A DNA stretch of 64,000 bases from Lewinellaceae bacterium. Its GTDB lineage: Bacteria; Bacteroidota; Bacteroidia; Chitinophagales; Saprospiraceae. This document shows, piece by piece, positions 25,127 through 34,138 of this stretch. Numbering within the stretch: the first letter of the stretch is position 1; each line of letters begins with the position of its first letter. The stretch covers positions 186,001 through 250,000 of the forward strand of contig JACJYE010000005.1 in NCBI GenBank assembly GCA_020636255.1, given 5' to 3'. The notes below the pieces were generated by a model. It had not been told where the DNA came from and did not search any database. It saw only the letters and a program-made list of their open reading frames with translations. Both the position numbers and the translations under genes were made by a program.

Positions 25127-26282
25127 AGCCCTGCTTCTGGGGCTGTTCGACACAGCTATAGCGACAGCGCATTGTCTGCGCCCGTTAGGCATCCGGATCA
25201 TCGGGGTTGATTTCGACCTCCGCTTGTCCGGCTTTTCTTCCAGGTCGTTAAAGCCTTTCCTCATTCCACACCCTCCTGAGGAGGAACGCAAGGCGGTAGA
25301 TTTCATCATAGCGCTGATCCGCCAGGAAAGCGGGAAAGTTATTGCCATACCCACTTCAGATTATTTCGTTCGGTTGCTGTCCAAATACCGGGAGGAATTT
25401 GGCGCCTGCGCCGCTTTTCTGATCCCGGATGCCGATTCCATAGAAATGATCATCCAGCGGGGGCGGCAGTTCGAGGCTGCCCGCAGTGCGGGCCTGGCGG
25501 TTCCTGACTATTTGAACGGGCCGGTTACTTTGGAGCGCATCATCGACATGCAGTGGCCTTTTCCACTGGCCGTGAAACCTTCGAATATAATAGAATGGAA
25601 GAAGCACTTCGATAACAAAGGGTTTGTGGTGAACGGCCCGGAAGAACTCCGGCAGGCCCTGTCGGGCGTCAACGCCCATACTGAGGCCTATCTGGTGCAG
25701 AAAGTGATCCCCGGCGACACTTCGAATAACTTTGAGGTCAACGCTTTATATCTGCCCGACGGGCGCCTGATCCAGCACACCATCCGCAAGGTGCGGCAAT
25801 ATCCCGACCTTTTTGGTACAGCTACCTGTATCCAGAACTACCCTCACGAGCAGTTGGAACAGATGGCGGCCAGGTTCATCACAGAGAATAAGCTGTATGG
25901 ATTCACCAACCTGGAATTCAAATTTTCGGGAGCGGATCAGGCCTATTATTACATAGAGACGAATATCCGGGTTTGGCTGCAGATCAACTTTTCAAAGTCG
26001 ATGGGTTATAATTTTGCCCATATTTACTACGCCTATCTCGCTGGTTTGCCCATAGCGGGAAGGGCCCCTGAAAACAAGCTGAAAAAGGGGAAATGGGTCG
26101 ATTTTGTGCCGGATATTCTTTTTTGGGTGAAGTACAGAATAAAGTATGGGTTATCTCTGCCGGCATTGGTCAAAAGCTGGCTGCCTTTAAAAGTGGCCAA
26201 TCTGTTCTCGCTATCCGACCCCTGGCCTTTTCTGAAGGAGCTAAAGCTTGTGAAACGATTTCAGCACCTGCTCAAAATGTAG
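25098..26282 (+). CDS. ATP-grasp family ligase
   Basis: A 394-residue protein with an N-terminal Rossmann-like preATP-grasp region (ALLLGLFDTAIATAHCLRPL, then IRIIGVDFD). An ATP-grasp core follows, with PFPLAVKPSNIIEW (ATP-binding Lys), AYLVQKVIPGD and the metal-site segment YGFTNLEFKF...YYYIETNIR (Glu/Asn). ATP-grasp enzymes join a carboxylate to an amine, thiol or alcohol through an acylphosphate. The two GNAT-like genes upstream and the asparagine-synthetase-like gene downstream suggest a peptide- or amide-type decoration of the glycan, but the substrates are not visible. The ATG at 25098 lies inside the previous gene. Confidence 0.75.
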   Translation: MSTYREKHPKALLLGLFDTAIATAHCLRPLGIRIIGVDFDLRLSGFSSRSLKPFLIPHPPEEERKAVDFIIALIRQESGKVIAIPTSDYFVRLLSKYREEFGACAAFLIPDADSIEMIIQRGRQFEAARSAGLAVPDYLNGPVTLERIIDMQWPFPLAVKPSNIIEWKKHFDNKGFVVNGPEELRQALSGVNAHTEAYLVQKVIPGDTSNNFEVNALYLPDGRLIQHTIRKVRQYPDLFGTATCIQNYPHEQLEQMAARFITENKLYGFTNLEFKFSGADQAYYYIETNIRVWLQINFSKSMGYNFAHIYYAYLAGLPIAGRAPENKLKKGKWVDFVPDILFWVKYRIKYGLSLPALVKSWLPLKVANLFSLSDPWPFLKELKLVKRFQHLLKM

Positions 26283-26286
26283 AGGA

Positions 26287-28137
26287 ATGCGATATTTTCT
26301 TTCTGTAAACCTGGACCGTTCTGCTGCCCACCCCTTCTCGTTCAGGGGCTATCGCATTCGCGATTTTCTGCAAAAAGAGGCGGGCTTTCAGCCCGAGCCC
26401 TTCATCGCCCTTACGGTGCTCTCCTACGACAGAAAGCAGCCTGGCCTGCTGGAGCAGAACTGGGGACGCCCCTGGTATAATGACGAGCAATATTTCATGT
26501 TTCTTGCCGGTTCTGTCCTGTTCAGGAACGGCCATACAAAAGGGGACAAAGGCGTGCCGACACCGGAAGAGGTGCTGGATATCCTGCTGAAAGAAGGGGA
26601 TAACCACTATCAATATCTCAAAGGGAACTACTACCTGGTGTTGCTCCGAAAAGCCCGGATGGAGGTTGATGTTTATTCATCACCCATGTCCCTGCACCCC
26701 GCTTTCGTGCGTTTTACCGATAATCAGCTACTGTTCTCCAATTATCTGGAAGCTTTCCATGCACTGGCCCCCCTTTCTGTTGGCCTTCAGGGGCTGGTGG
26801 AGCTAAGCCTGTTTGATCATTGTCTCGGCGACAAAACGATATACGAGCAGGTGAAGCTCATTCAGGGAGGGCATTGCTACCGCTTCATGGCCGACGGGCA
26901 GGCCAATGCACGGGTGGTTTATGATGTGTCTGGCTGGTATACGCCTGCACCCGGGCCAAGGGCAGATACGCTGGAGGGAATCAATGAGGCGTTAAAGCGT
27001 GCTATAAACAGATACATTGAAAGCACCGATAGGCTGAACGTTGCACTTACCGGTGGTTTTGACGGGCGGTTGAATTTCTCATTCATCGAGCCGGAAGATT
27101 ATCATAAAGTCAGAGCTTTCAGTTACGGGATGCACGGTTCCCTGCAAATAAGCATCCCGGAGTATATTGCCCAACGCCTGGGTTTCCGATACGAGCCGGT
27201 TTACTTCAACGAAGGATTCGAAGCGGCTTTTCCAACGCATGGAATGGATGCCATTTTGCTGACCGGCGGGATCACCGGTTTTAACCGGGGGATCTATCCC
27301 TACGCCTATAACACCCTTAAAGAGTACAGCCGCTCTTGTATGATCGGGCAATGCGATATGATCAGGCCGACATATAACAACCCCGCCGGCGTCATTTTCA
27401 ATGATTTTTCGCGCGCTTTGTTTTTCGGGGCTTATGATGACTTTAAAGCCCACTACAAGGCATTTGCCCGACAGTCTTTCCTCGCGCCGGATCTGTATTC
27501 CATGGATATCTGTGATCATATCTATGAGGAGATACAGGCCAGGTACATCAAACCTTATCCGCACCTCGACGATAAACTCCGGTTTTTCTTTTTCCTGCTC
27601 AAGGAAAGCATCATGAAGTACTGGCACACCGAATTCCACCTGGTGGATATTTTTGTTGATGACTATGTCTCTTTCGCAGACCTGGATTTTCTTGAAACAC
27701 TTTTCGGGTCTGCTTATGCCGGTATTTATAAAGGCTTGTTTGCAAAGAACCAGTGGGAACGGAGAAAGGCCCACGACCTGTATGTGGACCTGATGTCTCT
27801 GAACAACAACAAGCTGAATTATTTTTATAACGACCGCTTTTTGAAACCCGGGTGGCTGAAATTCGGCCTTGCCGGGCTGGCTTTATCCGCTGCCGGTAAA
27901 CAACTGGCCAGAATGCGGGATAAACGCAAGGGCGATACGACCTTCAATATGGATGAATGGTCCCATGCGTTTTATCGGTCGCAGGAAGAGGCGATCACCC
28001 GGAAGGCCGCTTTGTTCAATACCGAATTGACAGATCAGTTTTTTCATCGAAAGCCAATCGATGACAGTGGTATGGGTTACCGGTATAACCGTATGATATC
28101 GCTGAAGATATGGTTAGATCATCTTGGGATTAATTGA
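26287..28137 (+). CDS. Asparagine-synthetase-like protein with altered catalytic motifs
   Basis: 616 residues with the two-domain outline of AsnB. The N-terminus is MRYFLSV, so the catalytic Cys2 of glutamine amidotransferases is missing. The pyrophosphate loop reads ALTGGFDGRLNFSF instead of SGGxDS. The order is still visible: a glutaminase-like part up to about residue 190 (GNYYLVLL, QLLFSNYLEA), then the synthetase-like part. It cannot use glutamine by the standard route, so it may use free ammonia, another amine, or have a non-catalytic role. It lies 5 bases after the ATP-grasp gene, and two intact AsnB homologues follow at 29355 and 35973. Confidence 0.75.
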   Translation: MRYFLSVNLDRSAAHPFSFRGYRIRDFLQKEAGFQPEPFIALTVLSYDRKQPGLLEQNWGRPWYNDEQYFMFLAGSVLFRNGHTKGDKGVPTPEEVLDILLKEGDNHYQYLKGNYYLVLLRKARMEVDVYSSPMSLHPAFVRFTDNQLLFSNYLEAFHALAPLSVGLQGLVELSLFDHCLGDKTIYEQVKLIQGGHCYRFMADGQANARVVYDVSGWYTPAPGPRADTLEGINEALKRAINRYIESTDRLNVALTGGFDGRLNFSFIEPEDYHKVRAFSYGMHGSLQISIPEYIAQRLGFRYEPVYFNEGFEAAFPTHGMDAILLTGGITGFNRGIYPYAYNTLKEYSRSCMIGQCDMIRPTYNNPAGVIFNDFSRALFFGAYDDFKAHYKAFARQSFLAPDLYSMDICDHIYEEIQARYIKPYPHLDDKLRFFFFLLKESIMKYWHTEFHLVDIFVDDYVSFADLDFLETLFGSAYAGIYKGLFAKNQWERRKAHDLYVDLMSLNNNKLNYFYNDRFLKPGWLKFGLAGLALSAAGKQLARMRDKRKGDTTFNMDEWSHAFYRSQEEAITRKAALFNTELTDQFFHRKPIDDSGMGYRYNRMISLKIWLDHLGIN

Positions 28138-28148
28138 AAAGGCCAAAA

Positions 28149-29348
28149 ATGAGTTCAAGGAAACCCAAAGTAGCGCATTTTGTAAGGAAGGACTCCCAGC
28201 TTAGGCTTTCTTCGTTCATTCGGAACCAGATCGTCTCACATCAACACTATGAACCGGTACTGGTGTGGAGAAATCACGTTCCCAGCATGTCAGCAGCAGG
28301 CTTTGCGGACTTCGATTTTTCGGATTATGCCGTATTGGATCTGAGCGAAGGGGAGAACTGGAAAGAAAAGGCCCTTTATGCGGGGCCGAAGATGCTATCG
28401 CAAAGGCAGGTAAAGAACGCCTTAAGGTTTTTGAAAAGACATGAGGTAAGTATCTGCCATTTTCATTACGGAACGGATTGCAGCGTATTTTATCCGCTAC
28501 TGAAAAAGATCGGTGTCCCTTCAGTAGCCTCTTTTTACGGTTATGATTGCTCTTCTTTTCCCCGCCTGTACTTCGGATATGGCGCTACCTTTTTGAAGAA
28601 GCGGGTCTTTGACGATATTTCAGCGGTAATGGCCATGTCGCCCGATATGAAGAAAGACCTTATAAGGGCCGGTTGTCCGGAAAACAAGATCGTAGTCCAC
28701 TATTACGGGACGGATACGGAGCGTTTTTTTATGGAACGGGACTATCCCGGGAAGGGATCGGTAACCTTGCTGATATTGGCGACGCTGGCCCCCCAAAAAG
28801 GGCATTTGGCCCTTCTGAAGAGCATTAAACGCCTCATGGAGTCCGGAGTATCCAATTTTACGCTGCGCATTGTAGGGTCTGGTGAATTGGAACATAGCCT
28901 CAAGGCCTACGTACGGGATAACGGCCTAAGCCAGAATGTGATATTCACCGGGGCCGTAAAATATGCCTCGGACGAAATGATGGCCGAATACCGTAACGCG
29001 GATATTTTTGTGCACCCCAGCGTAGAGGCCTCGAACGGCGATAAGGAAGGGATACCGGGGACTATCGTCGAAGCGATGTCGGCAGGGCTGCCCGTAGTGT
29101 CCACCCATCATGCAGGTATTCCTTATATCATCGAAAACGAAAGGACGGGGTTCTTAACTCCGGAGTATGATGAACATGCTCTGAGCGGAACGCTGAAAAG
29201 GCTCATAGCAGATGCCGGCTTGCGGAAAAGGGCCGGGCTGGCCGGGCAAAAATATGCCTGTCAGCATTTAGCGCTGGCCGCCAGGGAACAGGAACTGGAG
29301 GAGATATACGGAAGGCTCATACATGCAGGTAAGGCCGTGAAAATATAA
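28149..29348 (+). CDS. Glycosyltransferase family 4 (colanic-acid WcaL-like)
   Basis: About 399 residues from the ATG at 28149 (a TTG at 28134 overlapping the previous stop is also possible). GT4 motifs are ICHFHYGTDCSVFYPLLKKI in the acceptor domain, LLILATLAPQKGHLALLKSI (about residues 205-224), and HPSVEASNGDKEGIPGTIVE ahead of AMSAGLPVVSTHHAGIPYII. The E-x7-E pair is EGIPGTIVE. The GDKEGIP form is typical of WcaL/AmsK-type exopolysaccharide glycosyltransferases. It is followed 6 bases later by an asparagine synthetase. Confidence 0.88.
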   Translation: MSSRKPKVAHFVRKDSQLRLSSFIRNQIVSHQHYEPVLVWRNHVPSMSAAGFADFDFSDYAVLDLSEGENWKEKALYAGPKMLSQRQVKNALRFLKRHEVSICHFHYGTDCSVFYPLLKKIGVPSVASFYGYDCSSFPRLYFGYGATFLKKRVFDDISAVMAMSPDMKKDLIRAGCPENKIVVHYYGTDTERFFMERDYPGKGSVTLLILATLAPQKGHLALLKSIKRLMESGVSNFTLRIVGSGELEHSLKAYVRDNGLSQNVIFTGAVKYASDEMMAEYRNADIFVHPSVEASNGDKEGIPGTIVEAMSAGLPVVSTHHAGIPYIIENERTGFLTPEYDEHALSGTLKRLIADAGLRKRAGLAGQKYACQHLALAAREQELEEIYGRLIHAGKAVKI

Positions 29349-29354
29349 TAATTT

Positions 29355-31187
29355 ATGTGTGGGATCAGCGGGGTCATTTCATTAGATGGTAATGCCGTCG
29401 AGGAAGTTCCGGTTCGCGCCATGATGGCTGCGTTGAAACATCGGGGGCCGAACGACGAAGGTTTCTTTGCCGAGGGCAATACCGGCTTCGGTTTTGTCCG
29501 GCTCAGTATTCTGGACCTGAGCCAGGCGGGGCACCAGCCCATGTTTTCGCATGACGGCCGCTATGTCATGGTGTTCAATGGGGAGATCTTCAACTATATT
29601 GAGATCAGGGAAGAGCTGAAAGCCCTGGGCCACGTTTTCAGAACGCAGGCCGATTCCGAGGTTTTACTGGCATCGTTCGCCGAATGGGGTGAAGATTGCC
29701 TGCACCGGTTCAACGGGATGTGGGCCTTTGCTATTTATGACCGGGAAAAGAAGGAAGTTTTCATCGCCCGTGACCGGTATGGGATCAAACCGTTCTACTA
29801 CTGTGTTTTGGGCCAGAAGTTCATATTTGCATCAGAAATACCGGCCATCCTGAAGGTCTTACCGTCAAAGCCTACGCCCAACAACCAGGCCATCTTCGAT
29901 TACCTGGCCTTTAGCAGGACGGATCATACAGCAGATACCTTTTTCAGCGAGGTAAAAAAACTCCAGCACGGGCATTGCCTTAAAGTTGCGGATGGCAAAT
30001 GGGAGATCAAAAAGTGGTATGACCTCAGAAGCCAGGCCAGGGCTGCAGAGCCTTTTAAAAATGCTCAGGAGTTCCTGGATTTGTTCAGGTCCAGCATCAG
30101 CCTGCGCCTGCGCAGCGATGTGCCGGTGGGTGTTTGCCTGAGCGGAGGGCTTGATTCTTCAAGCATCGTATCGGTGCTGGCCAAAGATTTTCAGAAAGAG
30201 GACATCCATACTTTTTCAGCCGTTTATGAAAAAGGGCAGGCGGGAGATGAGCGTGAATTTATCGATGAATACAGGCCTGTTCTTAAGAACATGTTCTTCA
30301 CAACGCCGGGCCCAAGCTCTCTGGCCAACGATCTGGACAATTTCATTAAAGCCCACGGAGAACCGATCCCTTCTACTTCTCCCTACGCCCAGTTCAAAGT
30401 GATGGAACTGGCCCGCCAGCATGTAGTCGTGACCCTCGACGGGCAAGGTGCGGATGAGGAAATGGCCGGTTATCACTATTTCTTCGGTTATTTTTTCAAA
30501 GACCTGTTAAGAAAAGCCCGGCTGGGAAAACTGGCCAGTGAACTGTTGCAATACCTGGTGAAACACCGCAGCCTTTACGGGGTGAAAAGCTTTGTTTTCT
30601 TCTTGTTGCCCAAACAGTTCCGCACCGGCCTCAGGGTCAGAGAAAAAGGCTATATCCATCCTGAATTCGCCAGGTTATACCAAAACAACAACACGGTCTC
30701 CAGTGGGTTGTATGCGGCAAATTCCCTGAACGACGCGCTTCTGGATCATTTCGAATACAAACTTGAGCATTTGCTGAAGTGGGAAGACCGGAACTCCATG
30801 TGGTTTTCCCTGGAAGCCCGGGTCCCTTTCCTGGACTACCGGCTGGTCGAAAGATTGCTGGCCACTTCACAGAACCTGGTGATCAGGAATGGGATGACCA
30901 AACATTTGTTACGGGAAGCCATGAAGGGGGTTCTCCCCGAAAAGATCCGCATGCGCCGCGATAAGGTAGGTTTTGAAACACCCGAAAATGAGTGGTTCAG
31001 GACTCCGGCCTTTAAACGCTATATCACCGAGCTGATCCATTCCGGGCCCTTTGCTTCCCGCGGAGTATTCGACGTGGAAAAAGTACAGCAGATGTATCAG
31101 AAGTATTTGAACCATCAGGGTAATTATCCCAGAGAGGTCTGGAAGTGGGTCAACCTGGAGTTATGGTATCGGAATTTTATTGATTAA
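29355..31187 (+). CDS. asnB: Asparagine synthetase B-type glutamine amidotransferase
   Basis: 610 residues with complete motifs: catalytic Cys2 (MCGISGVIS), KHRGPNDEG, VFNGEIFNY, the DSE-type loop QADSEVLLASF and the synthetase pyrophosphate loop CLSGGLDSSSI (about residues 262-272). LDGQGADEEMAGYHYFFGY corresponds to the conserved GxGxDE region. It forms an amide from a carboxylate with glutamine and ATP. In polysaccharide loci such homologues (WbpS in Pseudomonas O-antigens) amidate uronic acids rather than make asparagine, which fits the UDP-sugar dehydrogenase at 37924 (inference). Confidence 0.88.
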   Translation: MCGISGVISLDGNAVEEVPVRAMMAALKHRGPNDEGFFAEGNTGFGFVRLSILDLSQAGHQPMFSHDGRYVMVFNGEIFNYIEIREELKALGHVFRTQADSEVLLASFAEWGEDCLHRFNGMWAFAIYDREKKEVFIARDRYGIKPFYYCVLGQKFIFASEIPAILKVLPSKPTPNNQAIFDYLAFSRTDHTADTFFSEVKKLQHGHCLKVADGKWEIKKWYDLRSQARAAEPFKNAQEFLDLFRSSISLRLRSDVPVGVCLSGGLDSSSIVSVLAKDFQKEDIHTFSAVYEKGQAGDEREFIDEYRPVLKNMFFTTPGPSSLANDLDNFIKAHGEPIPSTSPYAQFKVMELARQHVVVTLDGQGADEEMAGYHYFFGYFFKDLLRKARLGKLASELLQYLVKHRSLYGVKSFVFFLLPKQFRTGLRVREKGYIHPEFARLYQNNNTVSSGLYAANSLNDALLDHFEYKLEHLLKWEDRNSMWFSLEARVPFLDYRLVERLLATSQNLVIRNGMTKHLLREAMKGVLPEKIRMRRDKVGFETPENEWFRTPAFKRYITELIHSGPFASRGVFDVEKVQQMYQKYLNHQGNYPREVWKWVNLELWYRNFID

Positions 31188-31193
31188 ATATCT

Positions 31194-31275
31194 GGAACGC
31201 GGGCCTGTGGCCTGCGGCCTAAAGCTATCCTTTTGCGGGCCACAGCTCCGCGTCCTCCAAACAAGCTCTAAAAAA
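31194..31275 (+). repeat. GC-rich hairpin fused to a copy of the AAACAAGC repeat
   Basis: GGAACGCGGGCCTGTGGCC (31194-31212) pairs imperfectly with GGCCACAGCTCCGCGTCC (31238-31255). The end of the second arm runs straight into CTCCAAACAAGCTCTAAAA. The gap between asnB and the FemAB-like gene is thus filled by a hairpin whose arm differs from the paired copies at 24309 and 35912 but whose right border is the same repeat. Confidence 0.65.
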
Positions 31276-31300
31276 ACAGGCATTGCGAATATTACAGGGG

Positions 31301-32287
31301 ATGGGCCAGGTCGGCCGGGAAAGATGGGCTTCCTTTTTGGCGTCGAACCGGTATGCTTCACCGTTTCAGAGCCCTGATTTTTTTGATTTTCTCAACGCTT
31401 TCCCAAGCACACAAACAGCCAAAGTATTTGCCGTAGAAAGAGAAAGCCGGCTCACGGCCCTTTGCGTAGTCACCCTGCAAAAGGAGAGAGGGGTCAAAGG
31501 CTATTTCTCCCGGCGCGCCATCGTTTACGGAGGGCCCCTGCTTTCCGGTGACGGCCCTTCCGATCTGGATAGCCTGCTCCAGGCAATGGAAAGCAGGCTT
31601 CGCCGGCAGGCGATATATCTGGAAATACGGAACTTTCATGACTACCAGTTATTCTTTCCGGTTTACCTGAAAAAGCAGTGGGTGTATCTTCCCTATTTAA
31701 ATTCCCACCTGCCACTGGCCGGCAGGACGCTCGAAGAGGTGCTCGCCGGCATGAAGTATAATCGCCGCCGGGAGATCAACCTTTCTTTAAAGGAAGGCGC
31801 CATCGGGCAGTGTGCGCAGGCCGAAGAAGAGGTCCGGGAAGTATATCGGTTGCTGTTGAGCTTATACCGCGAGCGGGTAAAGCTGCCCCTGCCCGGATTT
31901 GACTTTTTTTACAACCTCTTTTTGTCCAGGCTCGGAAAGGTGTTTGTCGTCAAACACGAGGGCCGGGCTATAGGCGGGGCCTTTTGCCTGTTCCTTCAAG
32001 GCCATGGCATATACACCTTTTACTATTGCGGCCTGCGCAGGTATCACCCGAAGATATTTCCCACGCATCTTGCCGTACTGGCGGCAATCGAATACGGGCT
32101 GCAAAATGGAGCGCGTTATCTGGACTTCATGGGCCTGGGTTTAGACGGTGTGGAATATGGCGTCCAGAAATATAAAAAGGAATTTGGCGGCGAGGTAATG
32201 GAACAGGGGCGCTTTGTAAAGGTATTAAATCCGCTGCTTTATCAATTCGGGAAGCTGGGGTTAAGCATAATGCAAAAGGTAAAATAG
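31301..32287 (+). CDS. FemAB/GNAT-like acyl- or aminoacyl-transferase
   Basis: About 328 residues. The pattern SPFQSPDFFDFLNAF at the start, EVLAGMKYNRRREINLSLKE in the middle and FVVKHEGRAIGGAFCLFLQG, ARYLDFMGLG late is that of FemAB/BioF2-like double-GNAT proteins (peptidoglycan amino-acid transferases and relatives). Such proteins in polysaccharide loci may attach amino acids or acyl groups to sugars. The ATG at 31301 is preferred; a TTG at 31283 would add six residues. It follows the repeat-filled gap after asnB. Confidence 0.7.
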   Translation: MGQVGRERWASFLASNRYASPFQSPDFFDFLNAFPSTQTAKVFAVERESRLTALCVVTLQKERGVKGYFSRRAIVYGGPLLSGDGPSDLDSLLQAMESRLRRQAIYLEIRNFHDYQLFFPVYLKKQWVYLPYLNSHLPLAGRTLEEVLAGMKYNRRREINLSLKEGAIGQCAQAEEEVREVYRLLLSLYRERVKLPLPGFDFFYNLFLSRLGKVFVVKHEGRAIGGAFCLFLQGHGIYTFYYCGLRRYHPKIFPTHLAVLAAIEYGLQNGARYLDFMGLGLDGVEYGVQKYKKEFGGEVMEQGRFVKVLNPLLYQFGKLGLSIMQKVK

Positions 32288-32308
32288 GGCGATCTGAAAG
32301 CTGTTGAT

Positions 32309-33376
32309 TTGCGCATTCTCATTGATATAGGACATCCGGGGCACGTACACCTTTTTCGCCCCTTCGCTATGGAAATGATCGATCGTGGCCATGAAATATT
32401 GTTCACGTACCGGCAAAAGGAGGTTGAGGAAGAGTTGTTAGAGGCAGCCGGCTTTCGCAAAAAGTGTTTTGGGCGCCATTACAAAACCAAGTTGGGAAAG
32501 ATATGGGGGTTATTCAGGTTCAACTGGTTAATGCTCCGAACTATACAGCAGTTCAGGCCGGATATTTTATTGAGCCATGGGACGCTTTACCCGGCACAAA
32601 TGGCATGGCTCACCGGCAGGACGTATATTGCACTGGAGGATACGGGCAACTGGGAACAGGTAAGGTTGTATCTTCCTTTCGCCAAATGCGTGCTGACGTC
32701 CACTACATTCCCTAAAGATTACGGCTATAAACAGGTGAGATACTCAGGCCATCATGAACTCGCCTACCTTCACCCGAAACGCTTTGCCCCTAACGGGTCG
32801 TTTAAGCCCGCGCTGAAAGAAAGATCGAAAGCAGGATATGTGCTGCTGAGGTTCGTTTCCTGGAATGCTACCCATGATGTAGGGCAAAAAGGGTTGAGTG
32901 CAAAAACTAAAAACGAGCTGATTGAAACCCTACAGGAAAAGTATCAGGTTTTCATTTCTTCGGAAGCTGCGCTTCCGGCCAAATACGAAAAGTATAGAAT
33001 TAATTTTCCTGTTGATAAAATACATGATGCCCTGTACTATGCCGATATGCTGATCAGCGAAGGAACTACAATGGCAATGGAAGCCGCTATCCTGGGCACT
33101 CCTTCGGCCTACGTGAATTCTTTGCAACACGCCAATATTGACGATATGGTTAAATACGGGCTGGTCATTAATCGCCCGGATGACAGGTCGTTGATCGAAG
33201 TCGTGAAAAATTTGATGCATACGGAGAACCTTACAGCGGACTGGAGAAAGAAAAAGGAAAAGATGCTCGAACAGAACATTGACGTAACCGCCTTCCTGGT
33301 TTGGTTTATTGAATCCTGGCCGGAGAGCTTCGACATCATGAAGTCAAACCCTGCCTTTCAGGAAAAGTTTCGGTAA
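32309..33376 (+). CDS. DUF354 family protein (GT-B-like)
   Basis: 355 residues. It begins RILIDIGHPGHVHLFRPFA, the hallmark of DUF354 proteins, a GT-B-like family related to MurG and UDP-GlcNAc 2-epimerases. To keep that N-terminus it must use TTG at 32309; no ATG is available before the motif. ILLSHGTLYPAQMAW and ADMLISEGTTMAMEAAILGT resemble donor-site segments of GT-B enzymes. Its activity is not established in the family. The next gene starts directly after its stop, so the two are probably co-translated. Confidence 0.75.
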   Translation: MRILIDIGHPGHVHLFRPFAMEMIDRGHEILFTYRQKEVEEELLEAAGFRKKCFGRHYKTKLGKIWGLFRFNWLMLRTIQQFRPDILLSHGTLYPAQMAWLTGRTYIALEDTGNWEQVRLYLPFAKCVLTSTTFPKDYGYKQVRYSGHHELAYLHPKRFAPNGSFKPALKERSKAGYVLLRFVSWNATHDVGQKGLSAKTKNELIETLQEKYQVFISSEAALPAKYEKYRINFPVDKIHDALYYADMLISEGTTMAMEAAILGTPSAYVNSLQHANIDDMVKYGLVINRPDDRSLIEVVKNLMHTENLTADWRKKKEKMLEQNIDVTAFLVWFIESWPESFDIMKSNPAFQEKFR

Positions 33377-34138
33377 ATGGATTATACTTTAGCAACGTAT
33401 AAGGAGCTGTTAATTACCATTCGTGCGCAAGGGTATATTTTCCAAACATTTGAGGATTTTATCACCGGCGAGCGCTCCGGAAAAACAGTCATTCTCCGCC
33501 ATGATGTAGACCGCATACCGATCAATGCGCTTAAAATGGCGAGGATCGAGTCCGAACAGGGCATCAGCGCTTCTTATTTCTTCCGGGTTGTCCGTCATGT
33601 ATGGAATGAAGATATTATCCGGAAAGTCGCAGGCCTGGGGCATGAGATCGCTTATCATTATGAAGACCTGACCATCACCAAAGGGGATTACCAGCAGGCC
33701 ATTGATCATTTTGAACGCCAACTCCATCGCTTTCGGCGGTTTTATCCGTCAAAGACCATTTGCATGCACGGGAGCCCGATGGCCAAATGGGATAACCGGA
33801 AACTATGGGAGCGATACAATTACCGCGATTACGGGATCATTGCCGAGCCCTATTTTGATGTGGATTATTCCCGCGTCTTTTACATCACCGATACCGGCAG
33901 AGCATGGAACAACAGTGGCATCAGTGTAAGAGACAAGGTGAATTCCGGCTTTGACATCCCTATCGAGAGCACTTCCCATCTGATCCGGCTTTTCCATGAC
34001 AAGCAGATGCCGGGCCAGGTCATGATCAATACACATCCGCACCGCTGGTTCGACCCGGGCCTGATGTGGTGCCGGGAACTGGTCTTTCAGAACCTGAAAA
34101 ATGTTGTCAAGTCGATCATCGTAAAAGCCAACGGATAA
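33377..34138 (+). CDS. Polysaccharide deacetylase-like protein (CE4-type)
   Basis: 253 residues. Motif 1 is TVILRHDVDRIP (HDVD), a common variant in polysaccharide-locus deacetylases. Later motifs are LGHEIAYHYEDL, ICMHGSPMAKWDN and MINTHPHRWF. The usual HxxxH zinc motif is weak (HEIAYHYE). The start codon is the first base after the DUF354 stop, and the end overlaps the next deacetylase by one base (TAATG), so 32309-35088 is a tightly coupled trio. Confidence 0.72.
   Translation: MDYTLATYKELLITIRAQGYIFQTFEDFITGERSGKTVILRHDVDRIPINALKMARIESEQGISASYFFRVVRHVWNEDIIRKVAGLGHEIAYHYEDLTITKGDYQQAIDHFERQLHRFRRFYPSKTICMHGSPMAKWDNRKLWERYNYRDYGIIAEPYFDVDYSRVFYITDTGRAWNNSGISVRDKVNSGFDIPIESTSHLIRLFHDKQMPGQVMINTHPHRWFDPGLMWCRELVFQNLKNVVKSIIVKANG

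Noticed and set aside
31194..31275. Intrinsic terminator after asnB
   Set aside because: A good hairpin exists but it is not followed by a T-run on the + strand (A-run instead), and downstream genes appear to belong to the same unit.
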